This document shows positions 26,509 through 35,029 of a DNA stretch of 64,000 nt, one piece after another. Source of the DNA: Bacteroidota bacterium (GTDB taxonomy: Bacteria; Bacteroidota; Bacteroidia; AKYH767-A; OLB10). The stretch covers positions 38,812 to 102,811 of the forward strand of contig JAHEYP010000007.1 of the NCBI GenBank assembly GCA_023251535.1. The letters are read 5' to 3'. Under the pieces are notes generated by a model. That model saw only the letters and a list, made by a program, of their open reading frames with translations. It was not told the origin of the DNA and ran no database searches. Each line of letters begins with the position of its first letter. Position 1 is the first letter of the stretch. The position numbers and the translations under genes were made by a program.

Positions 26509-28398
26509 ATGAAAAAACGATTACTGCTTTTATCGCTTTTAGTATCGCCTCTTGTAAGGGCGCAGGAATTAGACAGCTTACATTGGCTGAAGCAAGTGAA
26601 TGTACAAGGTAGCCGAATCGCTTATCCCGATAAAACAATTCAACATCAAGTACTCGATACAACAGAGGCAACGAAAATATTGTCGCCCGATGTTGCTGCG
26701 CAGCTTACTCGCGAATCAGGAGTTTTTATAAAGTCATATGGACAAGGCGGTGTTGCTACTGTTACCTCTTCGGGAATGGGTGCCGCTCATACTGCACTAA
26801 TGTGGAATGGCATAAAACTCAATAGTTCGATGTTGGGATTATACGATTTTTCATTGTTGCCTTCTTTTCTTCTCGATAAGGTGACCTTGCAATATGGAGG
26901 ATCAGGAACATTACAAGGCAGCGGATCGGTAGGAGGTGCAGTGATGCTGGAATCGGAAACAGAAAAAAGCGAAAGCTTTACTGCGACTATCATGTCGGGA
27001 TTAAGTTCGTACGGCGGACAACAACTGGGAATCCAAACCGGACTTACTAACGGTAACGTATCTACGAACAGTAGAGTGTATCTGCGAAAAGCAAAAAATG
27101 ATTTCACTTATAAAAATCAATACGGTGAAACAGTAACACAAAAGAATGCCGATAGTGAACAAGAAGGCTTTACGCAAGAATTAAAATTCGGGCAAGAGCA
27201 TAATAATATTTCAATGCATATTTGGTATTTGACAAGTGATTACAAAATACCGCCACATATGTTGCAAGCGAATTCATACCAGCAACAAAAAGACGAGGCG
27301 CAACGCTATGCACTCACCTGGAATTTTAAGAGAGAGAAATCGGTATTTACAATGAATGCAGGCTTTGTGCAAGACAAGATCAGGTTTATCGATTCAACTG
27401 CATTGTTAGATGAGCGAAGCAGAGCAAGATCATACCAAGCAGATGGGATGTATAGCCTTTATCCCCTAAAATATTGGCAACTTGATTTTAGAGTGACAGC
27501 AGAAAAATCGGTAGCCATAACCGACGCCTATCCGAAAGAAGAAACCATAGACCAACTCACGGGAATGGTACGAGTTGACTATCGAAAAGATAAATTGAAT
27601 TGGAATATAGCTATTCGAAATGGAGTAGCTAACGGTGATGCATTACCGCTATTACCTTCGGTAGGAGTAAATGTAAAAATCACCAATGCATTGCATGTAA
27701 GAGCAGAAGGTTCTATGGTGTATCGATTGCCAACACTTAACGACCGCTATTGGCAGCCGGGTGGTAATCGCGATTTACTACCTGAGAAAGGAAGAGAAAT
27801 GAGTGGAGGATTAATAATCGAAAAACAAGTGAAGCAAATCGCAGTAGCTGCCGAAGCGGGTGTATTTGACATTCTTCTCGATGATGCCATTGTATGGTTC
27901 CCACAAACAGGAGGTGTGTACGGAGCGGAAAACATTCAGCAAATACATTCTGATGGAATAAGTGGCAGCGTAGGAATAAAAGCAGGAGAAAAAAAATGGA
28001 AAGGAGAACTTCAATTTAGGCCGCAATGGAATAGAAGTATTATTACAAAAACAGATGCAGCAAATGCAAGTTCACTCAACAAGCAGCAAATATATACGCC
28101 ACAAATTATTTACAAAGGCAAAGCCACTGTTGCATACAAAAAGCTACGCCTAAATTATTATTTAAACTATTCGGGATATCGTTACACGGTATCCGACAAT
28201 ACGAAATGGTTAGAGCCTTTTTTAATAAGCGATGTAACGATCAGCTACGAGCGAAATTTCGGAAAAATAAATCTGCTATTCACAGCCGCCGCCAATAATA
28301 TAAGCAACAGCAACTACCAAGTAATCGCCAATCGCGCCATGCCCGGCAGAAATTATCAAGTGGGGATGATGGTGAGGTTTTTGGAGAGAAAGGAATAG
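26509..28398 (+). CDS. TonB-dependent receptor, probable cobalamin transporter (BtuB-like)
   Basis: About 629 residues, with a signal peptide (KKRLLLLSLLVSPLVRAQ). The plug domain spans about 30-155 (DVAAQLTRESGVFIKSYGQGG, GGSGTLQGSGSVGGAVML), followed by a 22-strand barrel ending in YQVGMMVRFLERKE. Length and the cobalamin riboswitch upstream support uptake of B12 or related corrinoids across the outer membrane. An upstream in-frame GTG at 26440 lies in the leader just after the aptamer, so the ATG at 26509, directly before the signal sequence, is taken. No BtuF/C/D genes follow. Confidence 0.9.
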   Translation: MKKRLLLLSLLVSPLVRAQELDSLHWLKQVNVQGSRIAYPDKTIQHQVLDTTEATKILSPDVAAQLTRESGVFIKSYGQGGVATVTSSGMGAAHTALMWNGIKLNSSMLGLYDFSLLPSFLLDKVTLQYGGSGTLQGSGSVGGAVMLESETEKSESFTATIMSGLSSYGGQQLGIQTGLTNGNVSTNSRVYLRKAKNDFTYKNQYGETVTQKNADSEQEGFTQELKFGQEHNNISMHIWYLTSDYKIPPHMLQANSYQQQKDEAQRYALTWNFKREKSVFTMNAGFVQDKIRFIDSTALLDERSRARSYQADGMYSLYPLKYWQLDFRVTAEKSVAITDAYPKEETIDQLTGMVRVDYRKDKLNWNIAIRNGVANGDALPLLPSVGVNVKITNALHVRAEGSMVYRLPTLNDRYWQPGGNRDLLPEKGREMSGGLIIEKQVKQIAVAAEAGVFDILLDDAIVWFPQTGGVYGAENIQQIHSDGISGSVGIKAGEKKWKGELQFRPQWNRSIITKTDAANASSLNKQQIYTPQIIYKGKATVAYKKLRLNYYLNYSGYRYTVSDNTKWLEPFLISDVTISYERNFGKINLLFTAAANNISNSNYQVIANRAMPGRNYQVGMMVRFLERKE

Positions 28399-28974
28399 TT
28401 AATGTGCTAATCTGTTAATTTGCTAGTTTGCTAATGCCCCACCCCCAAGTTCAGGGAATATTAAAATATTTCGGTGCATATGAAATCTCCAATTTTTTTG
28501 TTCAAAAATCTTATGGGAAAAGAATTGCGAAGCAATCGCTGCGGATAAAAAAAGATGCAAGGCTCAAGATATAAGATGCAAGGAGCTTCCGGTTTAAGTA
28601 GAGAATTTTAAATTTTACCGAGAAAAAATCCTTTTTAAATCCTTTCAAATCCTTTCATCCGCTTGTCCCGAGGGGGTGTTCAACTTAGATCTTAGCACGA
28701 ATAAAAGTTCTAATCATAATGGACCTTTCGAATCATAAAAATCTGCGGCCCATCGAGGATTTCGTTTAAATTGAAGAACCCAATGGGAGCCAAAATTCCG
28801 TAGCAATCCTTTAGATTAAATTCAGGCGAAGTAAATTTCAAATTGATGCAATTCCTAATATTCACAACGATAAATATATTTTCCGTATATTTGAAAATGC
28901 CATAGGTGTAAGCTTGCATTAAATGTTACACTTTGGTTGGAATTGTTATTAGATAGATTTAAAAGTTAAGTGAT
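28399..28974. other. Gene-free 575-bp stretch with dispersed repeat copies
   Basis: No convincing gene. Two copies of a dispersed element lie here, at about 28511-28552 and 28761-28809. Both carry an ATGGGA-type start followed by a short palindromic or near-palindromic core of the form attgcg-a/t-agcaat. The same element recurs at 31.2-31.7 kb. A repeated phrase, AATCCTTT with variants, fills 28625-28660 and recurs near 31590-31630. A minus-strand frame of 69 codons (28710-28919) crosses a repeat copy and is not accepted as a gene. Confidence 0.7.
28761..28809. repeat. Dispersed intergenic repeat, left flank copy
   Basis: The sequence tcgtttaaattgaagaaccc, continuing into aatgggagccaaaatt and gtagcaatcc, is closely matched at 31385-31432 and partly at 31281-31313 and 31507-31533. 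The core forms a small attgc/gcaat hairpin in the best copies. Confidence 0.8.
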
Positions 28975-29646
28975 TTGAACGCCGTTCAACCAATCGCAAA
29001 TTATCAAGCAAAGGCCGCTTTATTAGATAGCATGATCGAAAATGTAAAAATGCTTAATGATAATTTATTGCAACAATCCAGCATTTTAACTCAAGCCAAT
29101 TATAACCAAGCTGAAATAGCCAACGGTGGAGTTTTTACAACAGAAATACCGCAAGTAAATAGTCAGTTTATTAATGAAGTATCATTGCAATACGAACAGC
29201 AAGGTATTACTGCTATTGAAAGTTATTATCCATCTTTAATGGTTTTGGCCAACCAATGTCCTTATCAAGGAGGCAGCGCAGTATATAGAGCGCGATACTT
29301 TGTTAGTTTGATGAATGACAGTGTTGAATATAACGATGACTTAAATTGTTTAATGGCTGGAATCTGGAGAGTGAGTAACACATCTACTAAAAAGGACTTA
29401 AAAATGAATGTTAATCCAAATCCAACCATAGAAAATTTTAAACTTTCATTTAATAGTCCAATAAGTGACGAATGCATTATTACGATAATTAGTAATACCG
29501 GACAAATTGTTTGGGAATCCAAACTGATTATTGACGGTACAGAAGTGGCATTAAATACTGCATCTCTAGTTAGTGGTATTTATCAAATTAAACTTATAGG
29601 AAAAAAAATAGGACTATTTAATGAAAGGATAACTGTGATAAAATGA
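28975..29646 (+). pseudogene. 5'-truncated T9SS type A protein
   Basis: An open frame of 223 codons that begins without a signal peptide, at a TTG, although its C-terminal end (about 150-223, NVNPNPTIENFKLSF to ERITVIK) is a T9SS type A sorting domain that needs Sec export first. The middle contains the phrase CPYQGGSAVYRAR, which I know as the segment before the sorting domain of long Bacteroidetes surface proteins. The upstream sequence is repeat-rich and in-frame continuation is lost. I read it as the remnant of a larger gene. The stop overlaps the next ATG by 4 bases. Confidence 0.65.
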
Positions 29647-31127
29647 GAAAGTGGTTATACGTAATATTAATATTAATACCATTTACTGCATTCTCACAAG
29701 GTGAGAATGCAGTATGGTTATTAGGTGATCAGTTTTATCAGTTTGATAAGGGGCGAATGACTTTTGATTCGACTTCTTATAGTTATCAAAAGGAATTTCG
29801 TAAAATGGCTTTTTTGGGCACGGAAGCCACCATCAGCGATCGCAACGGAAACTTCTTAATGAGCAGCAATGGAGTATGGATTGCGAATGCTACCACTGAT
29901 ACGATGTTGAATGGAGGAGGCTTAAATCCTGGTCCGGAGGTGAATGGAGATCCAAATGGGTTACTATTACCCTTCGCAAATATGTTTTTACCTTACCCGG
30001 GTGACACTAGTAAATATGTTTTATTTCACCATGTATCATTATTTGATGGTGTGTCGTATCCTGTTTATGAAATGTTAATGTCAGTAATTGATATTACACT
30101 AGACAATGGTAAAGGTGCGGTTATCTCGAAGAATGACACCGTTTTTAAAGACACTTTGAATTGGGGCATTGGTGCATGCCGTCATGCCAATGGAAGAGAT
30201 TGGTGGATAGTTATGCATGAAAATGCAACTGACGCAATTTATACAGTTTTATTTACTGCACAGGGGATTCATTCTATTCAGAAGCAAAGTTTAGGAGTTC
30301 CTATATCATGGTATAATGTTAGTAGTTATGTCTTTTCACCGAATGGTGATCATTTTGCATTTACAAACTCTGACTCCGCAGTTGTTAATGGTTATATTTA
30401 CTTATTTGATTTTGATCGATGTAATGGTCAGTTTTCAAATACTAGAATAATTCCAACATCTCAGAATGGTTTTTTATGGGGAGTTAATTTCTCTCCCTCC
30501 GGTCAATTCCTATATGCTAATACAAGTACATATTTATTTCAGATTGATGTGAATACGTTGCAAGTAGATACAGTAGCAACTTACGATGGATATTGTTACC
30601 AATATAATCCTAATGTTTCTTTGTGTACTACTTTTTTTAATGAGTACTTAGCGGCGAATGGTAAAATTTATATTACTAGTGGCGGTAGCGTGCAACATAT
30701 ACATGAAATGAATTATCCAGATAGTGCGGGTACAGCCTGTGATTTACAGCAGCATTCAATCTTTTTAGATATGTTTAATTTTAGAGCCGTGCCAAATCAT
30801 CCTAACTATCATTTAGGTCCCGTAATAGGTAGTGTATGCGATAGCTTGTCGGTTGGGCAAGAGGAGTACTATTCACAAATACAAAACTTTCAAATTAGTC
30901 CAAACCCTTTAAAAGAGGGCCCACTCCAAATCATGTACCTCTTACCCCAAAACCAATCGGGTATATTCGAAGTGTACGATTTAAACGGCAAAATCATCTA
31001 CCAACAAAAACTCCCACCTTGGAGCAGTATGCAAAGCATATCCCTTCCAAATCTCCGCGCTGGATTGTATTCTTGTGTGATTAGGTCGGGTGGGAGTGTG
31101 GTGAGTAGGAAGTTGCTTAAGATTTGA
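29643..31127 (+). CDS. T9SS type A protein with beta-propeller-like body
   Basis: A 494-residue secreted protein. Signal peptide residues 1-19 (ends TAFSQ). The body repeats phrases such as YVFSPNGDHFAFTNSD and VNFSPSGQFLYANTS, typical of WD40-like propeller blades. The end (about 420-494, QISPNPLKEGPLQ to VVSRKLLKI) is a T9SS type A sorting domain. No catalytic motif is seen. It overlaps the truncated gene upstream by 4 bases (ATGA), so it may still rely on translational coupling. Repeat-rich DNA flanks the two genes on both sides. Confidence 0.85.
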   Translation: MRKWLYVILILIPFTAFSQGENAVWLLGDQFYQFDKGRMTFDSTSYSYQKEFRKMAFLGTEATISDRNGNFLMSSNGVWIANATTDTMLNGGGLNPGPEVNGDPNGLLLPFANMFLPYPGDTSKYVLFHHVSLFDGVSYPVYEMLMSVIDITLDNGKGAVISKNDTVFKDTLNWGIGACRHANGRDWWIVMHENATDAIYTVLFTAQGIHSIQKQSLGVPISWYNVSSYVFSPNGDHFAFTNSDSAVVNGYIYLFDFDRCNGQFSNTRIIPTSQNGFLWGVNFSPSGQFLYANTSTYLFQIDVNTLQVDTVATYDGYCYQYNPNVSLCTTFFNEYLAANGKIYITSGGSVQHIHEMNYPDSAGTACDLQQHSIFLDMFNFRAVPNHPNYHLGPVIGSVCDSLSVGQEEYYSQIQNFQISPNPLKEGPLQIMYLLPQNQSGIFEVYDLNGKIIYQQKLPPWSSMQSISLPNLRAGLYSCVIRSGGSVVSRKLLKI

Positions 31128-31775
31128 AAATGTGACGATTTGAAAATTTGAAAATGGGAGCAAAGCTCGAGAATCTGATTCGGTACAAAAAACATTTATT
31201 TAAACGCCACGACGCCACGTTTTAGCGGCGCTTGTCCCGATGGGGAGCGCAGTGCGGGTCTCCCAATTATTAAAAGAAACCAATGGGAGGAAAAATTGCG
31301 TAGCAATCGCTGGATCCGCAATAAACACTCGTAGCTTAACACCCGACAAACCCTTACTTAGCTAACGCCGCGTTTAAACTGTATCTCGTTTAAATTGAAT
31401 AACCCAATGGGTGCTAAAATTGCGTAGCAATCGTTGCGCCGTAAAAAGCATCCGTAGCTTAACACCCGACAAGCCCTTACTTAGCTAACGCCGCGTTTAA
31501 ACTATATCTCGTTTAAATTGAAGAACCAATGGGGGATAAATCCTCGTCGTAGACGATAATCAAACTCGGCGATAGGCGATCCAAACCGCGAGAACTTTAT
31601 CCTTTTAAATCCTTTTCAAATCCTTTTAGCTCTGACATGCTTGCATCGTCAGAGCGAATCTGTGTTCTAATTAAATCTCTAAAGTTGAAAAGAACTGAAT
31701 GGGAGCCAAAATCCAAAATCCAAAATCCAAAATTCAAAATCCAAAATCCAAGATTCAAGATTCAAGATCCAAAAT
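31128..31775. other. Gene-free 650-bp stretch, repeat-rich
   Basis: No gene is supported. From left to right it holds a gatttgaaaat repeat at 31124-31155, a GC-rich stretch at 31200-31260, an imperfect tandem repeat of about 123 bp at 31281-31540, repeated atcctttt phrases near 31600-31630, and a heptamer array at 31706-31782. Confidence 0.75.
31281..31540. repeat. Imperfect 123-bp tandem repeat
   Basis: The landmark caatggg recurs at 31281, 31405 and 31527, and gtagcttaacacccgac at 31331 and 31454, giving a period of 122-124. Copies share attgcgtagcaatcg, cttacttagctaacgccgcg and ctcgtttaaattgaa. Two full copies and the start of a third are present. Single copies of the first part occur at 28.5 and 28.8 kb. 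Confidence 0.88.
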
Positions 31776-31782
31776 TCAAAAT
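31706..31782. repeat. Heptamer microsatellite, 11 units of YCAARAT
   Basis: Eleven consecutive 7-base units fit Y-C-A-A-R-A-T without interruption. The last seven bases fall inside the gpsA gene, which ends at 31776, so the array includes the stop codon and most of the last sense codon of gpsA. Confidence 0.93.
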
Positions 31783-32774
31783 TCCAACCTATCCGCCAAC
31801 AACTTCATTTCTACTCTTGCGCTAATTTTTTCATACAAGATATTATAAACTGCATCACAAATTGGAATAGAAGCTTTTAGTTGTTTGTTGATTTCGTGAA
31901 TACATGCGGCAGCATAATATCCTTCGGCAATCATATTCATTTCGAGTTGTGCACTTTTCACCGAATAACCTTTTCCTACCATCGATCCGAAAGTCCGGTT
32001 TCTACTAAATTGAGAGTAAGCAGTCACTAATAAGTCGCCAAGATATGCTGAATCGTTAATGTCGCGATCGATAGGATGCGCTGCCATTGTAAATCGTTTC
32101 ATCTCGCGAATCGCACTCGAGATTAATACAGCTTGAAAATTATCTCCATATCCTAACCCGTGACAAATTCCGCTCGCAATAGCCATAATATTTTTTAATA
32201 CAGCAGAATATTCGGTTCCGAAAATGTCATCAGAAGTAATCGTGTTAATGTATCGGCATTTTATCATCGACGCCATTGTGGTAGCAGTATCAGCTGTAGG
32301 ACAAGCAATCGTTAAATACGATAATTTTTCCATCGCTACTTCTTCTGCATGACAAGGGCCAGTGATTACACCAATATTCTCGAAAGGAACTTCAAAATGT
32401 GAATTCATGTAATCACCCACAATTTGAAATTTCTCGGGAACGATACCTTTGATGGCAGAGAATACTTTTTTGTTTTTGAAGTCATCAACATTCAACTTCG
32501 ACAATGCAGCCGATAAAAACGCAGCAGGTACAGCTAAGATGATAAATTCGGTACTCTCCATCACCTCTTTTAAATTCGACGAAGGCTTAACAATATCGAG
32601 GTTTAATTCCACATCACTTAAATAAGAAGGGTTGTGTTTATAACGACGAATAAAGTCAACCGTTTCATCATTCCTGATCCACCAATGTACATTCTCGACA
32701 TTATTCGAAAGCATTTTCACGATGGCTGTGGCCCAACTTCCTCCTCCTATAACTGCTACTGATGATGTGTTCAT
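31776..32774 (-). CDS. gpsA: NAD(P)H-dependent glycerol-3-phosphate dehydrogenase
   Basis: A 332-residue enzyme that reduces dihydroxyacetone phosphate to sn-glycerol-3-phosphate for phospholipid synthesis. The dinucleotide-binding motif GGGSWATA is at 10-17. ITGPCHAEEVA and FGTEYSAVLKNIMAIASGI carry the catalytic Lys region, and SRNRTFG is the substrate-binding motif. Length is normal. The last codons (LEF-stop) merge into the downstream heptamer array, so the C-terminus may vary between relatives. Confidence 0.95.
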   Translation of the reverse strand: MNTSSVAVIGGGSWATAIVKMLSNNVENVHWWIRNDETVDFIRRYKHNPSYLSDVELNLDIVKPSSNLKEVMESTEFIILAVPAAFLSAALSKLNVDDFKNKKVFSAIKGIVPEKFQIVGDYMNSHFEVPFENIGVITGPCHAEEVAMEKLSYLTIACPTADTATTMASMIKCRYINTITSDDIFGTEYSAVLKNIMAIASGICHGLGYGDNFQAVLISSAIREMKRFTMAAHPIDRDINDSAYLGDLLVTAYSQFSRNRTFGSMVGKGYSVKSAQLEMNMIAEGYYAAACIHEINKQLKASIPICDAVYNILYEKISARVEMKLLADRLEF

Positions 32775-32829
32775 ATACTGCGAAGATCAAGAAAAAATAA
32801 ATCCCTTTTTTAGGTTCGGTTTAATAGTC

Positions 32830-33339
32830 TTACAGATAACGCTCTTTCAGGATATTAAAATGATGCGTTTGATGTCCTGCAATCACAAATCCTATTGCTA
32901 ATGCATTGATTTTTTTCCCGCTTGCAGTACCTTCAAACAATAACATCTCTGTGGTAAACGAATTATAAAGCAATATGGTGGACTTTCGAACGGCTTCGAG
33001 CTCATTTATCATATCTGCTAAAGAACGAGCGTTTGCGCCGCTTACAGCAGCCATAGCATCTTCATCGAACGAATGTAGATGAGTGGAGTCCATTCGAGCA
33101 AAACGCAAAGCACGATACGTCATAATGCGTTCGGTATCGATAATATGTTGTATTAACTCCTTTACCGTCCATTTTCCTTCCGCATAAGCATAGTTTTCTT
33201 TTTCACCTACTGAAGGTTGACGCAGCAAATTGATTTCTTCGAGTGAGTGAAGTAGTACTTTTCCTAAGTTGTTTTCTTTTACAATATTTATGTAACGATC
33301 GAAGTATTCGGGAAGGGTTGTTAAGTCTGATTTATTCAT
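32830..33339 (-). CDS. DinB-like four-helix metal-binding protein
   Basis: A 169-residue cytoplasmic protein of the DinB/YfiT superfamily. Diagnostic pieces are WTVKELIQHIIDTERI (first metal His) and the C-terminal VIAGHQTHHFNILKERY with the other His ligands. Members are divalent-metal four-helix bundles, some acting as thiol-dependent transferases; the substrate here is unknown. It lies 55 bases upstream of gpsA on the same strand and may be co-transcribed with it. Confidence 0.88.
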   Translation of the reverse strand: MNKSDLTTLPEYFDRYINIVKENNLGKVLLHSLEEINLLRQPSVGEKENYAYAEGKWTVKELIQHIIDTERIMTYRALRFARMDSTHLHSFDEDAMAAVSGANARSLADMINELEAVRKSTILLYNSFTTEMLLFEGTASGKKINALAIGFVIAGHQTHHFNILKERYL

Positions 33340-33420
33340 TTTTTCCTGTATTTAAAAGCCATTACAAAACTAGGCATCAAACCTACACATTTCGAAAGTT
33401 TTCAAATATTTTAATTGAAA

Positions 33421-33452
33421 TTTGATTAGATGAAAAAAGTAAACTAACTTTA
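33421..33452 (+). promoter_or_regulatory. Candidate promoter TTTG-N20-TAACTTTA
   Basis: TTTG at 33421-33424 and TAACTTTA at 33445-33452 (one base off TAnnTTTG) are 20 bases apart. They lie 28 bases before the SRPBCC gene. Confidence 0.6.
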
Positions 33453-33479
33453 TGGTATTGTATTAATCTCTATACCGTT

Positions 33480-34013
33480 ATGAAACTCATAAAGAAATTA
33501 GGGATAGCAGTTCTTATTTTCCTTATTGTTATCTCTATTGCCGGAATGTTTTTTCCTTCAAAGGTTGAAATAGAAAGAAGCATAATTATTAATGCCCCGG
33601 CATCAATTGTATTTGAAAAAGTAAATGTATTAAAGAATTGGGAAGATTGGTCTCCCTGGAAAAAGATGGATCCTGAAATGAAGAATGTCTACAATGATAT
33701 TCCTTCAGGTAAAGGTGCTAGCTTTTCATGGAAGGGACCTAAGTCAGGCGAAGGTTCTTTGATAATTGCGGAGTCGTTTCCCGATAGTTTAATTGTTACT
33801 GATCTCGAATTTAAAGGCGAAGGACACTCTGATTCTGATTTTAAGTTTAGTGCTTTGTCAGAAAACAGTACTAAAGTATCATGGTCGTTTCAGAGTGAAG
33901 TTGGGAACAATCCTTTCATTCGAATTTTCTGGAGTATCGGAACTCGCATGATGAAACAATCGTTCGACGATGGATTAAAAAGTATAAAAGACATTTCAGA
34001 AAAAAATAAATAG
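33480..34013 (+). CDS. SRPBCC family (polyketide cyclase-like) protein
   Basis: A 177-residue protein. One N-terminal membrane segment (about 8-24) is followed by a START-like SRPBCC fold: VEIERSIIINAPASIVFEKV, NWEDWSPWKKMDPEM and a C-terminal long helix (SIGTRMMKQSFDDGLKSIKD). The fold binds hydrophobic ligands; the ligand is unknown. It is followed after 3 bases by a GyrI-like protein, so the two form a transcription unit. Confidence 0.85.
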   Translation: MKLIKKLGIAVLIFLIVISIAGMFFPSKVEIERSIIINAPASIVFEKVNVLKNWEDWSPWKKMDPEMKNVYNDIPSGKGASFSWKGPKSGEGSLIIAESFPDSLIVTDLEFKGEGHSDSDFKFSALSENSTKVSWSFQSEVGNNPFIRIFWSIGTRMMKQSFDDGLKSIKDISEKNK

Positions 34014-34016
34014 CAC

Positions 34017-34556
34017 ATGTTTAAAAAGATCATTCTCTTCTTTGCATTTATTGCTGCATGTTGTAATGTGAATGCACAAACAGGAGCTAAAGAAGTTAAG
34101 CCTTCGGTAGAACAAACAACCGTGAAACAGTTTCAATATTTGGCGGTGCATGATTCAGGTGATATTCAAAATATAGGGACTAAACTTGGCTTCTGCTACG
34201 GACAAATTATGGAGGTGATGGGCAAAGAAAACTTAAAACAATCGGGGCCAGTTTTCGCTATTTACTATAGTGAATCGTCGACTAATTTCGATTTTGATGC
34301 AGCAATTCCGGTAACTGGAAAAATGTCCGACATGAATAATGTGCAATCGAAAGTGATGAGTGAAACAAAAGCAGTGGTGGTGCATTATTATGGTCCTTAC
34401 GAAGGAACTCCTGCAGGACATGAAATGGCTTCGAAATATATCATGGAAAATAATTTAACCATGACAGGATTAGTATGGGAAGAGTATGTTACCGATCCGG
34501 GTGTAGAAAAAGATCCAGGAAAGTGGTTAACCAATATTTACTATTCAATAAAATAA
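34017..34556 (+). CDS. Secreted GyrI-like effector-binding domain protein
   Basis: A 179-residue protein with a signal peptide (ends NVNAQ, near residue 21), followed by a GyrI-like/AraC effector-binding domain: FQYLAVHDSGD, GPVFAIYYSES, FDFDAAIPV and AVVVHYYGPYEGTPAGHEMASKYI. Export of this normally cytoplasmic small-molecule binding fold points to periplasmic ligand capture. It is paired with the SRPBCC gene directly upstream. Confidence 0.83.
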   Translation: MFKKIILFFAFIAACCNVNAQTGAKEVKPSVEQTTVKQFQYLAVHDSGDIQNIGTKLGFCYGQIMEVMGKENLKQSGPVFAIYYSESSTNFDFDAAIPVTGKMSDMNNVQSKVMSETKAVVVHYYGPYEGTPAGHEMASKYIMENNLTMTGLVWEEYVTDPGVEKDPGKWLTNIYYSIK

Positions 34557-34615
34557 CCAAGTGCCGTTTTTAGAGAATCAAACAGATCGATAACGGTGCA
34601 TATATTCATTAAATA

Positions 34616-34647
34616 AAAAAAGGCCGACGTTTTACATCGGCCTTTTT
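34616..34647. terminator. Bidirectional terminator between the GyrI-like gene and tatA
   Basis: A perfect ggccga/tcggcc core, extended by A and T runs on both sides (34614-34627 with 34637-34647), serves the plus-strand gene ending at 34556 and the minus-strand gene ending at 34667. Confidence 0.88.
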
Positions 34648-34666
34648 ATTTTATTAGAAAGATAAA

Positions 34667-34864
34667 TTACTCTTTACCTTCGATTTTCTTTGAATCGCTG
34701 TCTTCTCCTTTAGAAGCATCTTTGAATTCTTTAATGCCTTTTCCTAAGCCCTTCGCTAACTCCGGAATTCTCTTTCCACCGAAGAATAATAGTAAGGCAA
34801 CAATAATAAGAATGGTTTCTTGTCCACCAAGTCCCATTAATCCAAGTATAATTGTAAGTGTCAT
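34667..34864 (-). CDS. tatA: Twin-arginine translocase subunit TatA
   Basis: A 65-residue protein with the standard TatA layout: a short N-terminus, one membrane helix (LGGQETILIIVALLLFFGG), a hinge and an amphipathic helix (KRIPELAKGLGKGIKEFKDA), then a charged tail. It forms the pore of the Tat system that exports folded proteins. tatC is not in the window. It has its own promoter. Confidence 0.93.
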   Translation of the reverse strand: MTLTIILGLMGLGGQETILIIVALLLFFGGKRIPELAKGLGKGIKEFKDASKGEDSDSKKIEGKE

Positions 34865-34883
34865 GACGAGTTGTTTGTCAGTG

Positions 34884-34915
34884 CAAAAATACGAAGTTTA
34901 TAAGCCCATTAACAA
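34884..34915 (-). promoter_or_regulatory. tatA promoter, TTG-N21-TATTTTTG
   Basis: On the minus strand TATTTTTG (34884-34891) is an exact -7 match and TTG (34913-34915) lies 21 bases upstream, within the accepted range. It lies 20 bases before the tatA ATG. Confidence 0.65.
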
Positions 34916-35029
34916 TCTTTTGGGCCTGATTTAGGTTTAATATGACAATTCATGACATAAATCAATGTTTTTCAGTTGTTTAGAATCATGAAGAATTGGT
35001 TACGACACTGTTCAAAACCCTGTAACTTC

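Noticed and set aside
28710-28919. 69-codon minus-strand frame in the 28.4-29.0 kb gap
   Set aside because: It crosses a copy of the dispersed repeat and shows no domain or promoter; most likely chance.
31637-31825. 62-codon frame over the heptamer array
   Set aside because: Its translation is a run of Lys/Ile/Gln/Asn/Pro from the microsatellite and overlaps gpsA antisense.
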